From positions 620,001 to 684,000 of the forward strand of contig SRSI01000068.1 in NCBI GenBank assembly GCA_005656395.1: a DNA stretch of 64,000 nucleotides, read 5' to 3'. This DNA comes from Strongyloides papillosus (lineage: Eukaryota; Nematoda; Chromadorea; Rhabditida; Strongyloididae). Shown piece after piece: positions 35,793 through 48,193 of this stretch. The first letter of the stretch is position 1, and every line of letters begins with the position of its first letter. The notes below the pieces were generated by a model that was not told the origin of the DNA, searched no databases, and saw nothing but the letters and a program-made list of their open reading frames with translations. The translations under genes were made by a program, and so were the position numbers.

Positions 35793-36104
35793 TTATTTTC
35801 TTCCGTAACCCCTTGGATTTTTAGGATCTTTATAGTTGTCTGTTACACGTTCTTTTTTTAAATCTTCTTGCAATTTCTTTAGTCTTTCTGCAAGTTTACC
35901 AAGTTGAGCAATAGATAAACTACGCTTGTCCCTTATTGGAACGTTATTGAACTCCTCTGAAGATTGGAAACTCTTTTCACAGTTGATAACAACAAAAGAA
36001 ATGAAGCACATCAAAATAATGATTTGAGCAATTTTTATAAACCCGGTAGAATGTATTTTTTTATAGTAAAATAAATGTTTTACGATATCATTATTAAAAT
36101 CCAA
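35793..36104 (-). CDS. Secreted peptide precursor, paralogue 1 (start codon in doubt)
   Basis: 103-codon frame. Hydrophobic signal core IAQIIILMCFISF, then a spacer, a KR cleavage site in NVPIRDKRS, a Lys/Leu-rich amphipathic helix (AERLKKLQEDLKK), and a C-terminus GYGRK, the classic amidation signal that would yield Tyr-amide. The layout is that of a neuropeptide or peptide-hormone precursor. The paralogue at 37544 starts at a Met aligned here with Ile (ATG to ATA at 36056-36054). The only upstream in-frame ATG (36104) lies 3 bp from a TATAAAAGG box, so it may not be in the mRNA. Could be a recent pseudogene or use another start. Confidence 0.6.
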   Translation of the reverse strand: MDFNNDIVKHLFYYKKIHSTGFIKIAQIIILMCFISFVVINCEKSFQSSEEFNNVPIRDKRSLSIAQLGKLAERLKKLQEDLKKERVTDNYKDPKNPRGYGRK

Positions 36105-36106
36105 AT

Positions 36107-36115
36107 CCTTTTATA
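36107..36115 (-). promoter_or_regulatory. TATA box of peptide paralogue 1
   Basis: TATAAAAGG on the minus strand, 51 bp before the mutated ancestral start codon. The paralogue has the same box 50 bp before its ATG. Confidence 0.65.
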
Positions 36116-36247
36116 GTATTTTTTTGGAAATGGTAAGTTGTATTAAAAAATAGAAGATGGAAAAATTTTAAGTAAAGCTTATTAAAACAAATAAACATTT
36201 TATTAAATATCAATTGAAATTATGTCATGACAATTTTTTTGCAAATA

Positions 36248-36567
36248 CAGTTGTCCCCCCGTATCCGCGGTAGATTGGTTCCTGAGACTACCGCGGATAA
36301 CGAAACCGCGGATAATAGCGAACCGTAGTATTTCTTATTTTTCCATGTGTTAAGACCTTTAAACTATAGATAAGATGTATTTTTTTGACAATTGTAGGCA
36401 ACGATGATCATTTAGTTAGTTTAATTTTAAAAAAAAATGAAAAATTTAATCATAAATGAAGTTTGTATTTTAAGATAGCTAAAATAAAAAAAAATCGCAC
36501 GTACCCCCCATGTTATAATTTTCTAGTTGCTAGCAATTTTCAAACCGCGGATACGGGGGGACTACTG
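36248..36567. mobile_element. 320-bp Tigger/pogo-like MITE
   Basis: Ends CAGTTGTCCCCCCGTATCC and, inverted, CAGTAGTCCCCCCGTATCC: about 23-bp inverted repeats continuing into CGCGG, flanked by TA on both sides. This terminus closely resembles the CAGTAGTCCCCCCTTATCC ends known for Tigger7/MER44-type elements. The first 80 bp hold further CCGCGGATA subterminal repeats. No transposase, so non-autonomous. Confidence 0.88.
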
Positions 36568-37543
36568 TATAAGTTATTTACTTATTGTCAACATAATCAT
36601 AAATATTTATACATATGAAGATATTATGTTTTTTAGAATTTTATATTTAATTTGTTTTACTTTGTTCTTATAGTATAGATATGTTTGCAAGCTTTTTAAA
36701 AAATAATATACACTTAACATTACAGAAGGCCACAGATTCCTATCCAATAATAAAAAAATTACACATGTTTTATGGTTTTTTTTTGTATTGTCAAAGTATT
36801 CCATGTTCAGAATAAAATTCAGATAACGAAAATTTTAATTCTTACGTCCAAGAGCATAAAGGATTTTTAACAAATGAGATTATGGACATTTTTTAATGAT
36901 GTATGAATTTTATCCATTCAAATGGATATTCACAATATTTAGATAAATTCTATATTCAGTTAAAATTATCAAAATATTTAAAAAAATACTTCAAATAGTG
37001 TTTAGATGTATCAAAATCATTGAGGAAAAAATGAAAATAATTTTTAATGAATACATAAAATTTGGCCTTTATATAATATGATTAAAATGTTACTCATTTT
37101 TATATAATTTTACTCAAAATATACTGTAAATACAATTTTTCTCTTTTTGTAATCAAAAAAATAAGAGTAATATTCAAAAATTGGTAAATTTATTTTAAAG
37201 TTGATTTATAAGTATAATCTTGAAGCAGAATATGGAAGTTAAATTTGGCTACTGGATAGGTATAAAATTACGAGAGATGTTTTATAGTCATTTAACGAAT
37301 TAAAAACTTATCTGAGGTTCAAAAAAGTGTGCTTAAGTTTATCAGTTAATTAAAGAAAAAACTTTAATTATATTTTCTTATTAAAGATAGTATAAAAATA
37401 TATATAAAAAATTTATTTTTAAACCTATGTAATAATAGGAAGTTGCAACGATATATATTAAAGTTATTATCTTATTATTATTATTTCTTTATTAAATACA
37501 TTATATCCTGTTTTCATAGGTATGTTAGTTAATTTATGTTTCA
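36568..37543. other. Intergenic, no gene seen
   Basis: AT-rich spacer between the MITE and peptide paralogue 2. The 65-codon minus frame at 36607 shows no family features. Confidence 0.5.
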
Positions 37544-37810
37544 TTACTTTCCGTAATCAAATCCACTACCAAGTTTGCCTGGACTATGCTTTTTATGAGA
37601 ATCTTTTGCTTGATGTTCTCTGTATTTAAGAAGTTTTTCCGCAACATCTGCACCTGCATTAAGTGATAATTGACTACGCTTGGCTCTTAATGGAGCATTT
37701 TTGAATTGATTTAAAAATTGAAAGTATTCTTCGCAGTTAATACCAGCAAAAGAAATGAAACACATCAAAATGATGATTTGAGCAACTCTGTTGAAACTAG
37801 TAAAATACAT
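37544..37810 (-). CDS. Secreted peptide precursor, paralogue 2
   Basis: 88-residue precursor: signal peptide VAQIIILMCFISFAGIN, spacer, cleavage site in NAPLRAKRS, a 41-residue helix-prone segment (QLSLNAGADVAEKLLKYREH then a Lys/His-rich part) and the end GFDYGK, giving a Tyr-amide after removal of K and use of G. It shares the F-x-N-x-P-x-R-x-KRS block with paralogue 1, 1.4 kb away on the same strand. Length, LSL-x5-DV start and amidated end recall CRF/DH44-type hormones, but the match is weak and could be chance; a cationic defence peptide is the alternative. TATAAAAGG lies 50 bp upstream. Confidence 0.75.
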   Translation of the reverse strand: MYFTSFNRVAQIIILMCFISFAGINCEEYFQFLNQFKNAPLRAKRSQLSLNAGADVAEKLLKYREHQAKDSHKKHSPGKLGSGFDYGK

Positions 37811-37859
37811 TTTTTAGAGTTTTATAAATGTTATTTGATGTCATTTAATAATTCACTTT

Positions 37860-37868
37860 CCTTTTATA
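37860..37868 (-). promoter_or_regulatory. TATA box of peptide paralogue 2
   Basis: TATAAAAGG on the minus strand 50 bp upstream of the ATG, the spacing expected for a transcript with a leader of about 20-25 nt. Confidence 0.65.
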
Positions 37869-40800
37869 CTACTTTTTTTTTAAATAATAAATTCCAAAAA
37901 ACAAAGGTGGGTAAATTTTAAGTAACGTTTTTTAAAACAAATAAAATTTAATCACGTAGAAATTGAAATTACGATTGACAATTCCTTTGTTTCAGCAAAA
38001 TTTATTTACATATCCCAATAGAACTCACATTATGTTGTTTAGTGTTGATTTCCAAATTGCATACTTTAACCTCTGCTCCAGCAGCGATTTTTTAAATTAA
38101 TAGAAAATTGATTTTAGTTAATAAAATTTTTGAAACTCTTACTGTGTAATGTTTGTGTTGTGTAAACTTACATTATTTAAAAAATTTTTAATTTCATAAA
38201 ATAGGAATCTTTTCTAAAGTCATTTATCTCAAAATTTAAACATGAAACATTATATGAAACCTATACCACCTGGGAGCCCATATTCTCCTCTGTAAGAATA
38301 TATTAAAATCTCTGCAGAGTTTTAAAAAAATAAACTTTAAATTTTATTACCCAAGATTTTTTATATTTTTTTATCTTAAAATCGAATTTTTTTAAACTAT
38401 TAGAATTCAGAAATTTGAAAGTACTAATAAGTCTAAATTAAAAAAATTTATTTCATTTATTATAATTTAGTAGAAAAATGTTTTTATCATTTTTTAAAAA
38501 TTTGAGTTTTACTTTTAAAAAATAGATAAAATACCTTAGTTTTAGTATTCAAAGCTTTTTAAAATGTTGAGAAAATATTCTCTAAACAGAAATCGAAAAT
38601 ACTCATATATGTGTCTGAGGTACGGTGGAACATATCTGAGATGATTTCAAGTATTAGCATGATTTAATTAAAACAAATGTTTTTTTTGTAAACTCTATGA
38701 ATTAAAAATTACATTTACAACTACAAAAAATCAGTTACTGTTTTATCGAAAAACGTAAACTAAAAATACAAATAAAAAAAAGGATTATACAGTAGAAAAA
38801 AGTTTTTGCAAATTAAACATACAAACACTACAATGCAAAACTTTGGATCATTGGTTAAAAAAATGGGATATTAAAAATAAATATTTAACACAAGTTATTC
38901 AAAATATAAAATTCTAACGTGAATTAATTATTGTCACGTTTATAAAAAAATTAAATAATATTAAAAGTTAACTCAGTTACGTTTTTACAAATTCTACAAT
39001 GAAAAGATATAAATTAATGGTTAATATCTTAAAATATTTGCAACCGATTTTTATGGGTAATTTTTGGGATATTGTAAAAAAAAATTAACGTATTCAAACT
39101 TTTTCTAAATCTAAGAATAGAACCTTTTAAAATATCACTTATCTTCTTGTACTCCGAGAGCTGATAAATGGATAAACACAATATAAGATATTTTTCCGTT
39201 TTGATAGACTCACCCAAAAAAGGTTATTTTTGGTTATAAATTATGTTTTAATTATATTTTTAATAAAAGATACCTTAGATAAGAATGTTTATGTTATTTA
39301 TTGACAATTGATTTTATTAAATTTTGCTATAGAAAGCAAAGATGCTACAATATCGCGTAGTAGTTACTCAAATATATTCTATTTTATATTTATTATTCAT
39401 ACAATAAAACTCAGCTAGATAGCTATTTAGCATGTTTCTAGCTCTTTTTTGTTTTAATTCTTTACTTGGTGAACCCCCATTTCATTTAAATTATCTGAGT
39501 GTAGGTTGCAAATTCAGAGTTTACATCGTTATTTTTACTAAAAGGTTATAAATAGTTAACACCTTGAACCTTAGGCTTGCCAGACCTGTGAAAAAATTAT
39601 AAGAAATGTCTTAGTAATGTATTGAATTTCTTGAAAATGTGAATTTTTTATTCAAATATGTATGTAATATCTTTATTTTTCTTTTGTGTTTTAAATTTTC
39701 CGTGTTGTATTGGAGTACTACTTGATTGAATAAATTAAATCATTATAATATTTAAAAAGAATAGAATTTTTAATTATGTGATTAAGATATGAGACAAAAA
39801 CATTTTTTATATAAGATTTATAATATATTTTAAATTATGTTAATGATAGAAAAATTGATAATCTTAATATTCCAAAAAAGTGTAACATTTTTTTGTGAGT
39901 TAAAAAATCAATTATGACAAAGAAAGAACAATTAAGGTGCAATCTTATAAAATACAATAAAAATTACTATGTCAATTAGTATAGATAAAGACAAACTGTT
40001 GTACTTTTTAAATCTCAACCCAAAACAATTTAACTTTCAAGTTCAGAATGTACAATGAAGGAAATTTAGTTTTTATTTTATAATTTTATTACAATACATT
40101 TTCTTTTAAAATTACTTTTTCTATCCCCTTCCTTACATTTTTCCACACGTATAATTAAAAAACTAAATTTTTTAATAATAAAACTAATTTGTTCAATGTA
40201 TTTCCAACTCAGTCCTGTTTATCTTGTGACATAGTTATTTTTTTGTAATAAAAATAAGCTATTTTACTAATTAAAAATAACTATGAATATTATTTTAAAA
40301 TTTTAAGAGTTCACATCATTTGTTTGTAAAGTTGTGTCATTAAAAAATATTTAAAACTTTAATGATACCAAATTGCTTGTTTTTTTTAGAAGTAGAATTC
40401 TTTATCCTACTAGAAAATTATTGCCAACTCATTTGAACTAATTCCCTTCAAAATGGTAAAAAAATTATTAACAACCATAACATTTAAGTAATGATTACAA
40501 ATTTTATGCTCCTACACGATATTTATCTTTGTTCTCTAAACTTTACACATTTTTGCAGCATGGAAAAATGACATATGCCAATAGAATGTCTTACTTGAAT
40601 ATTACAAAAGAAAAAAAACCTTTTCCCTTTACGTATTTTCCCAACTACTACACAATGTACATATTAAATTTCACCCATTGATATGCCTAATTTCATCTAA
40701 TAAACATAGATGTTTCATCACCAACCAATTTTGTTATTTAAAGTAAAAAGAAGATGTTTCAACTTATTTGGCTAAATTTATAACAAATCTTTTTCCTCTT

Positions 40801-41438
40801 CATAAAAAAGCAAATTTCCATCTATTCTTCTCTTTTTAAAAAATTACCCTTTCTTTAAAGTAATTTGCACTTTTGTAATCAAGAAGTGTACTTCTGTTGT
40901 CTCTTAAAATGCTGCAATTCACTATCTATGTCAAATTAAATATTTAAAAAAAAGTTTCAAATAAATCCCTACATGTCATTTACAGAAGAGGAAATAACAA
41001 CAAGAAAAAAATTAAAAAACGTGTACTCCTTAGACAATCAACGCGCCTCCGGAGCGGCACCCTTCTATTGTTGTCCATAAGTAACATAATTCAAAACACA
41101 TTCCAATCAAGATTCATCTTTTGACCTTTGCATTTTTTTAAGTTTACTTTGTTTTTTTTAAAAAAATATATGTTGCCAATATTTGGAGGGTTATTTATCG
41201 TGACTGTTACTCCTTATTCCTCTTCATTGGTTATCTATATATCGAAGAAGTGTTTTTTACCCCATTCTGTATTTAACATTTGATTATTAAAAAATGATAA
41301 AAATAGATTAATCTTGAAATATCAGTTATTTTTATTTTATCATATTTATATTATAAATGTTCCATATGTTAGAATTTTATTGACTATCACTAGACAAACA
41401 AATTTTGTTTTAGGTACATTGTATTATAAAAAGAATAG
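37869..41438. other. 3.6-kb intergenic region, no gene seen
   Basis: AT-rich with homopolymers. A short GC-rich island (GCGCCTCCGGAGCGGCACCC, 41042-41061) stands out but does not fold as a tRNA and has no frame. TTTTAG at 41408-41413, 25 bp before the TCP11 ATG, is a plausible trans-splice acceptor. Confidence 0.5.
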
Positions 41439-42968
41439 ATGTCTTCAAAGGATGATAAAAAAGTAGAGGATAATTGTAAAAAGGAGGAGGAAGATGATGA
41501 TAAATCAAAACCATTGCATATCAATATTGGAGATAATTCAATCAACTCATTACCTGATTGGGTTGGAGGTAATCTTTATATATTATTTAGTTTTTAATTA
41601 TTCTTAATCAACCAATATTTTATTTATCCTGTTTTTTTAGGATCATCACCAGCACGTTTTATTACAGCCGACGAGATATTATCTATGAACAGGACGATTG
41701 AGAAAATGATGATCGCCCATGAGATTGCAGTGGATCCCGATTTTACAATTGCTAAATTTACCGAACCATCTACTCCATTACATCGTCAGGTTAGAGATTG
41801 CCTTCATAAGGCTTACTTTGATTCATTACGAGATGCATCATATAGTAATGAAGAAAGTATCAAAGCTAGATATAAAGAAGATATGTTAGATATTTTTAAA
41901 ACAATAAAAAACCAAATGCTTGAAGTCGTACCGATGTCAGCTGTAACAATACAAAGTGAAATCAAAGGTTTGTTGGATGATGAGATACTAAGAAATCAAT
42001 GTGATGAGAATATAATTGATTACTATGAATTGACAACTAAGGCATTAACAATAGTATCGAAATTGTGTGCAGCCAATAGGGATGAGATGGTTTCAGAAGC
42101 TTTAGATGAGAAGGAATTGTATGAAAGAATAAAAAAAACTCTAAATGTACTAAAGATAATGAAGATTGATTATGAAGATTTCGCACTATATCAGAAAAGG
42201 CAACTTTTTATGCAACACTCATGTGACTATGAAAGAGAACAATTCTTAAAATTATTAGAAGTTGACAAAAATGCAGCTAATGTGACTTATCAATGGTTAA
42301 AAAAAGTTTTTGAAGGATCAGAATACAGTGTTTTGGCAACATTATCTAACACAGAGGTTTCTGAAATAATAACACAAGCATACATGTGTTTACTAACACA
42401 AAATCCAGAAGAATACCCAGAGACATTTAAATTTGATGAAGAGAGATTAAGAAAAAGTTCACTAGAATACTATTGTTTAACAATCCTACTGACATCAATA
42501 TTTATTGCTACAAATTTATCTGGAAGAGATATAGCTGAAAAAAAAGATTTTAAAAAACAACTAAAAAGAGATCTACTTGCATTGTTGGATGACTTATCAT
42601 TTGATAACTTAAAAGAGAAGTTAGAAAATATTTATTTACAATGTAATGTTGAGATATCAAAAGCCGCTGAATCTTTTGGAAGCAATCATTGGAGTGAATG
42701 TCAAAGCAAAGAATTGAAGGAGCAAATTTTAAGCATTGAAAATCCCAACAATCCCGTCAGAAAAATTGCTGCTTCAAGAATAGGTTCTTTTATTCAAGCT
42801 ATTATTTCAGAGAGAGGTCAGGGAAATTGTAGAATACCAAATGGTCTTAGTGTTATTCAGGATGAGTTATTTGCAATGGCTAAGAGTTTTTTGTACTATG
42901 TTAGTCATAATAGAAAAACTTATGGTGTTCTTTATGGTACTTTTATCGACAAAATAGCTAAACAGTGA
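41439..42968 (+). CDS. T-complex protein 11 (TCP11) family protein
   Basis: Two exons, 41439-41568 and 41641-42968 (72-bp intron, phase 1), 485 residues. The N-terminus is acidic/basic and disordered (KKEEEDDDKSK). The TCP11 signature follows: SSPARFITADEIL, IAHEIAVDPDFTIAKF, LHRQVRDCLHKAYFDSLRD, and LTIVSKLCAANRDEM (family pattern LCAPxRD). The rest is helical with conserved GxxHW-like SFGSNHW. TCP11L proteins are conserved in animals and fungi (yeast Sok1 relatives) and are linked to cAMP/PKA signalling; the molecular role is not settled. Length matches TCP11L1 (about 500). Confidence 0.88.
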
Positions 42969-44378
42969 ATTATGTAAAGTTAATTATAAAAACAACACTT
43001 TTCTATTAATTAATATATATATATATTATTTCTGACTATTAATGGTCAACTTTTTTAATGTATATTTCTTCAAAAAAGATCATGGGGATTTTTTTGAAAT
43101 ATTAACCTATTTTTTTTACAACAAAAAATGTAAATATTGTAAAGAATTGTTAGAAAATAAACAAACCAAACTTTTTGTTTTATTTTTTCAAAAACTATCA
43201 TTAAGAAATAATTATTTTAGTGGTTTTAGGAAAAGAAAGTAGATTTAATTCAAAAGTCTTTTTATGTCCCCTTTCTTAGGAAAGTGAAGATTAGTAGTAA
43301 TATTTTCTTGTTCGGTAACTTTTTTCAAATAAACCATTAAGCTATGAATTAAAAATATATCTCTTTTTAATGCATCTTCAAATCTATTATATTACCAATT
43401 GAAAAAGATAATATAATTCTTTTACTATTAAAATATTGTGGTAGGGATATTATGAGAGAGAGAGTTAAGGACAAGACACAGTCTCTAAAGATACATGGGC
43501 TAAAATATTTACTTTAATCATACTTTTCAAAATAAGTATTATAAAATCATTAAAGTTTCCATATTTATCAAATAGTTTTACCACACATGATTATTTAAAT
43601 AGGCTATTTAAAAAAACTTTTTATGGTATTAAATTTTTTTCTAATACTTTATTTATCAATATGAAGTATGTATATGGTACCAGTTTTTATTTTGATTACA
43701 ACCTATGAAAGAATAATCTGTAAAGATTTTTTTCCCTTCCCCTTTTATTATTTAATTACAAGTACTGTAAATAAAAGAAAAAAAGAAAATAAAAAACATA
43801 TAATATAAAATTTTTATTTTATTGCATTTAATAAATTTTAACTTTAATAGCTTTAAGTTTTAAGTATTTAAAATTAATAAAAAAAATAATAATTGAAATT
43901 TTGTTAACCTCTATCGCTTCCCACTTCTTATTTCATACTTTTTTTCTAGACTTTTATGAATTTTGAGATATGTTATTGGATATGTATATATTTATAAGAT
44001 ACCTCTAAAACATATATATTCACTAAGAATTGAGGAATTTAGAGGAAAAATTATTATATATCATTATTTGATGTAAGTTAACAAAACAGCTGCTAATATG
44101 TGTAATTTATTAGTACACTTCTCTTAGAAAAATGTAAAATATAATTTATTATTCCCTCCATTTTTTCTTTTTGGTCATTTTATTATTTCTGTTATCATTT
44201 TCCGAAATTTTTTAAATAATTTTTTTATTACAACGTTTTTAAAAAAACAATAAATAATAAAAACGAAAATCATTTGTAATGATGTATATGTAAATCTATT
44301 TTAGGTTACTATTAAAAAAATAAAATAAATCAAAAGAAAATTTATGGGTTGTTATTAAAAAGTATTAAGATGTAAAGA
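42969..44378. other. Intergenic, no gene seen
   Basis: Spacer between TCP11 and the first receptor gene. A GAGAGAGAGA tract lies at about 43453-43464. The 66-codon frame at 43042 looks spurious. Confidence 0.5.
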
Positions 44379-46333
44379 ATGAAAAATCTATTAAAAAGTA
44401 GTATAAATTTTTATTTCAAAATGTTCCCTAAAAGCATAATTTATTTTGGTTTATTATTTTTTCAATTATTTTTTGTTTATTCTTCACCTGATGAGGCAAG
44501 ATTATATCGTGATATTATGAATGGATATGTGGTGGAGGAGAGACCTGTTATAGATCCATCAAGTCCTGTTAAAGTTAGATTAACAGTTATCCTCCAACAA
44601 ATAATTGATTTAGTAAGTTGATTTTAAATTTTTTTTACATTTATCTTATATTTTGTTATTTTTGTTATAATAATTTGCGAGTGAGAGATAGGAAAATTTA
44701 TCATATATTTTATATTAAATAGATATCTTTTTATAATTTACATATGTATTTTACATATAAAATGAAGTTTATTTTATTTTTTAACTCTTATCTTTAGAAT
44801 GAGAGAGAGGAAACGTTAACTGTTAATGCTTGGTTAAATTATCTCTGGCAGGATACTAATCTTCGCTGGGATCCTCGTCAATATGGTGGGGTTCAAGATC
44901 TTAGGCATCCATATGGTACTATATGGAATCCTGATATTATCTTATACAATTCCGTTGACTCTTCCATTGATTCAACATTTAAAGTTAACCTTATCTCATC
45001 ATATGATGGCAATATAACATGGATACCTCCTGGAATATTTAAAATAGCATGTAAATTCAATATATATTGGTACCCATTTGATGAACAGATATGCTTTTTT
45101 AAATTTGGTTCATGGAGTTTTCATGGAGCACAACTTGATCTTATTGAGGGTGAATTTGATTTATCCGAATACATGTTAAATGGTGAATGGATTATTATTA
45201 AAAGTTGGGTTAAAAAAACAGTTAAACAATACGACTGTTGTGAGGAGAAATATCCTGATCTTCAATTTTATGTACATTTAAGGAGGAGAACATTATACTA
45301 TGCTTTTAATCTCCTTATGCCATGTGCATTAATTATGATTCTTGTTATGTTAGGATTTACTTTATCACCAAATACCTGTGAAAAAGTTGGCCTTCAAATA
45401 TCAGCATCATTGGCTGTAACTATTTTTTTAACAATGCTTTCTGAAGTTACACCACAAACATCTGAAGCTGTACCTTTATTGGGTATATTTTTTGAGTCAT
45501 GTTTAATTATATGTATTCTGGCTACAGCTTTTACTGTATATGTTCAATCATTACATTTCCGTAATCAAGATTCACATAAAAGAATGGGTTTTTGGATGAG
45601 ATATATACTTTTAGAATGGATGCCATATCTACTTTTTATTAAACATCCACGAAGAGAAAATAACTTAAAAACACTGAAAAAAACTTGGGCAGAAAGAAAG
45701 AAATATGAAACTGATATAAGGACGGCATTTGTTTATGTAAATACTTCTTTAAAAAATAATAAAATTAATTTATATATTTTTTATAGAATGATGATACATG
45801 CCGAGTGATGACAACACTAGGATCAGTATTAGAGGAAAACTTCGATCATGTAATAATGAACATTAAAAAAGTTTCAAATGATGATGATCAACATTTGGTA
45901 GATCAACTTAAAACATTAGATCGTATTTATAAACATGTTAAGGTATGTATATAATATGTATTTATTGGTTTATATAATCTATTTACACTTTTTTCTATTA
46001 AATAACTAGTCACAATTTACTATATATTTTTCAATCCAAATCCATCAAAAAAATACTTAATCAATCATTTTAATAAAAAAAAGATATGTGGAAATTTTAG
46101 ATGAATTATAAATTTATAAATAAACTTTATTTACACAATATATAACTTATTAATATTATTATTTCCAGATCATTCGTCAAAATAATGATGATGAAGTGGA
46201 AGGGTCGAGGATACGTTATGAATGGCAGTTTGCAGCAATGATTGTGGATAGATTAGGTTTAATTGTTTGTACAATCGTCACTTTAGGAACAACATTAACA
46301 ATACTCCTACGGGCTCCTTATCTTTTTGCTTAA
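44379..46333 (+). CDS. Nicotinic acetylcholine receptor alpha-type subunit 1
   Basis: Four exons, all joins phase 0: 44379-44612, 44798-45736, 45787-45942, 46169-46333; 497 residues. Signal peptide, extracellular domain with WLNYLWQDTNLRWDP and [13 protein letters not shown], the Cys-loop CKFNIYWYPFDEQIC (13 residues between Cys), and the vicinal YDCC pair that marks alpha subunits. TM1 follows [18 protein letters not shown]2 is CEKVGLQISASLAVTIF; TM3 [14 protein letters not shown]4 WQFAAMIVDRLGLIVC. Forms cation channels opened by acetylcholine, probably in nerve or muscle. The pore-lining 2' residue is Gly where alpha7/ACR-16-like subunits have Thr. Tandem with a second subunit 1.9 kb downstream. 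Confidence 0.9.
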
Positions 46334-48193
46334 TTTTTACTCTATACTTCTTTTGTTCTTTAAAAATATAAAAATAACTAAATATACATATATATCTACG
46401 TAATCTTTCAATTTGTCAAAAAATGTTTCCTTTACTCGTTTTTTTAATTATTATAAAAGATTGTTTTAAAAAAGTATATATGCTTATTTTTTGGTTGTTA
46501 AATAATAATCATTAATGAAAAAGTTTAAGATATACAGATAAACTGAATGGATGTACACTTTAGGTTTTGCTTATTATTGCAAGAAAAAAATCTACCAAAA
46601 TAATTTTAGGTACTTTTTTTTTCTGAAGAGTTCATTATCCAGTATATATATTTATTTATATATATCTTTTTAAAATGCACTAACCATTAAAATTTTACTT
46701 CTTGGGGACTGTGTTCTCATTCCTTTCACACAAAAATAATTGGCAATAAATCTAACACAGTTATTTCTTTAATAGATTCTTTATTACTTCATCTTCAGTT
46801 CAATTTTATTTTTGAGTACCAAAAATAAAAACCTTTCCTCCTTTCTTTTATCTTCTATTCCCATATAAAATAAAGATAGATATAAAAATATATATTTTTA
46901 TATGAAAATATACATATATTCTACTGGTAGTTAAATAGTTGTAGTAATGATGGGAGTGTATTAAACCTTGATAAAAATTAGTGTTAACTTAAAGAGGGAA
47001 GTTTAAGTAAAAATGATAAAATAAAAAGGTTTAAAAGAGATGTCTTTAGTAAAGCTAATCTTCTCCTTTTGTAGAAAAGAATTGAAAAACACACAATTCA
47101 ATTGGTTTACAATTTTTTCTTCCCTTAACAATATTATTTTTATGTAAATATTTTTAACACTATCTTATGTATCTTTTTCTTATATTATTTTAAATAATAA
47201 TAAAATGCCTGATTAAAATGTAAGTATCAAAAAAGTGATTCCTATTTATACTTTATCTTTCTATTTATTTGTTATTTAATCATTTATCAAAATAACATAT
47301 ATATATCCATTATTATAATCTTCCTATTTTTGGCAAAACACTTTTCACTTAGTCTTAAACTACAAATAATCTTACCATGATTCATTCTAAAACAAAAGTT
47401 TTTATGGTTATTTATTACAACTACAAACTCCTCATATTACTGTCGTTTATTTAAAATAACAAATTTTTTATGCTTTATTCGTTTATCAGTAACAAACTAC
47501 ACGAAATGTAATACCTTTAATTTTGACATGTAATAAAAATAACATTTTACTCCTGATTTTAATATATTCACTTAAATCAAACTTTAAACACTAAAAATAA
47601 TTGTTAGAACGAAAAAAATCATATTTAATAATGAAAAATTCGTTTAGTTTAAATTTAATATATTTGTCTGTTTATCAAGATTTATCATTTTGATATATTC
47701 TAGACATAAAATACCTTAATTTTTTGATGTAACTAATATAAACTTGTTATTTCACCATCATCCCACATCTTATATCCATTAATCCTTTAACAATCTATTT
47801 TTAAAAAAAGTGTATGATATTCAATTTTTTTAATAGTAAAATAATAAAATAAAAAAAAAGTTCTTTCTCGAAATAAATTATATTTTGATGGAGAGAAGGA
47901 AAATTATCTACAAATAATAAAGTGATTTTAACATTTCAATATTTCATTATAATCGAAATATATATTATAAACTTACTTTTGTTGGTCATACTTCATTCTT
48001 TTGAATTATACCACAAAGTGCCAATACATATTTTTTCTCTCCCTCAACGTCTCTTCTTTTGATTTATAGGTTTTTTTTATAAAAAAGATTTTCTAATTAT
48101 AAACATCAATTATAGATATATTTTATGATAAAAAATAAAAACTTTTCTTTTAATTGTTTTAAAAATAAAGATAAATTTTATTTTTAACAAAAG
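46334..48193. other. Intergenic between the receptor genes, no gene seen
   Basis: 1.86 kb of AT-rich sequence; no frame or RNA gene recognised. Probably holds the promoter of the second receptor. Confidence 0.5.
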
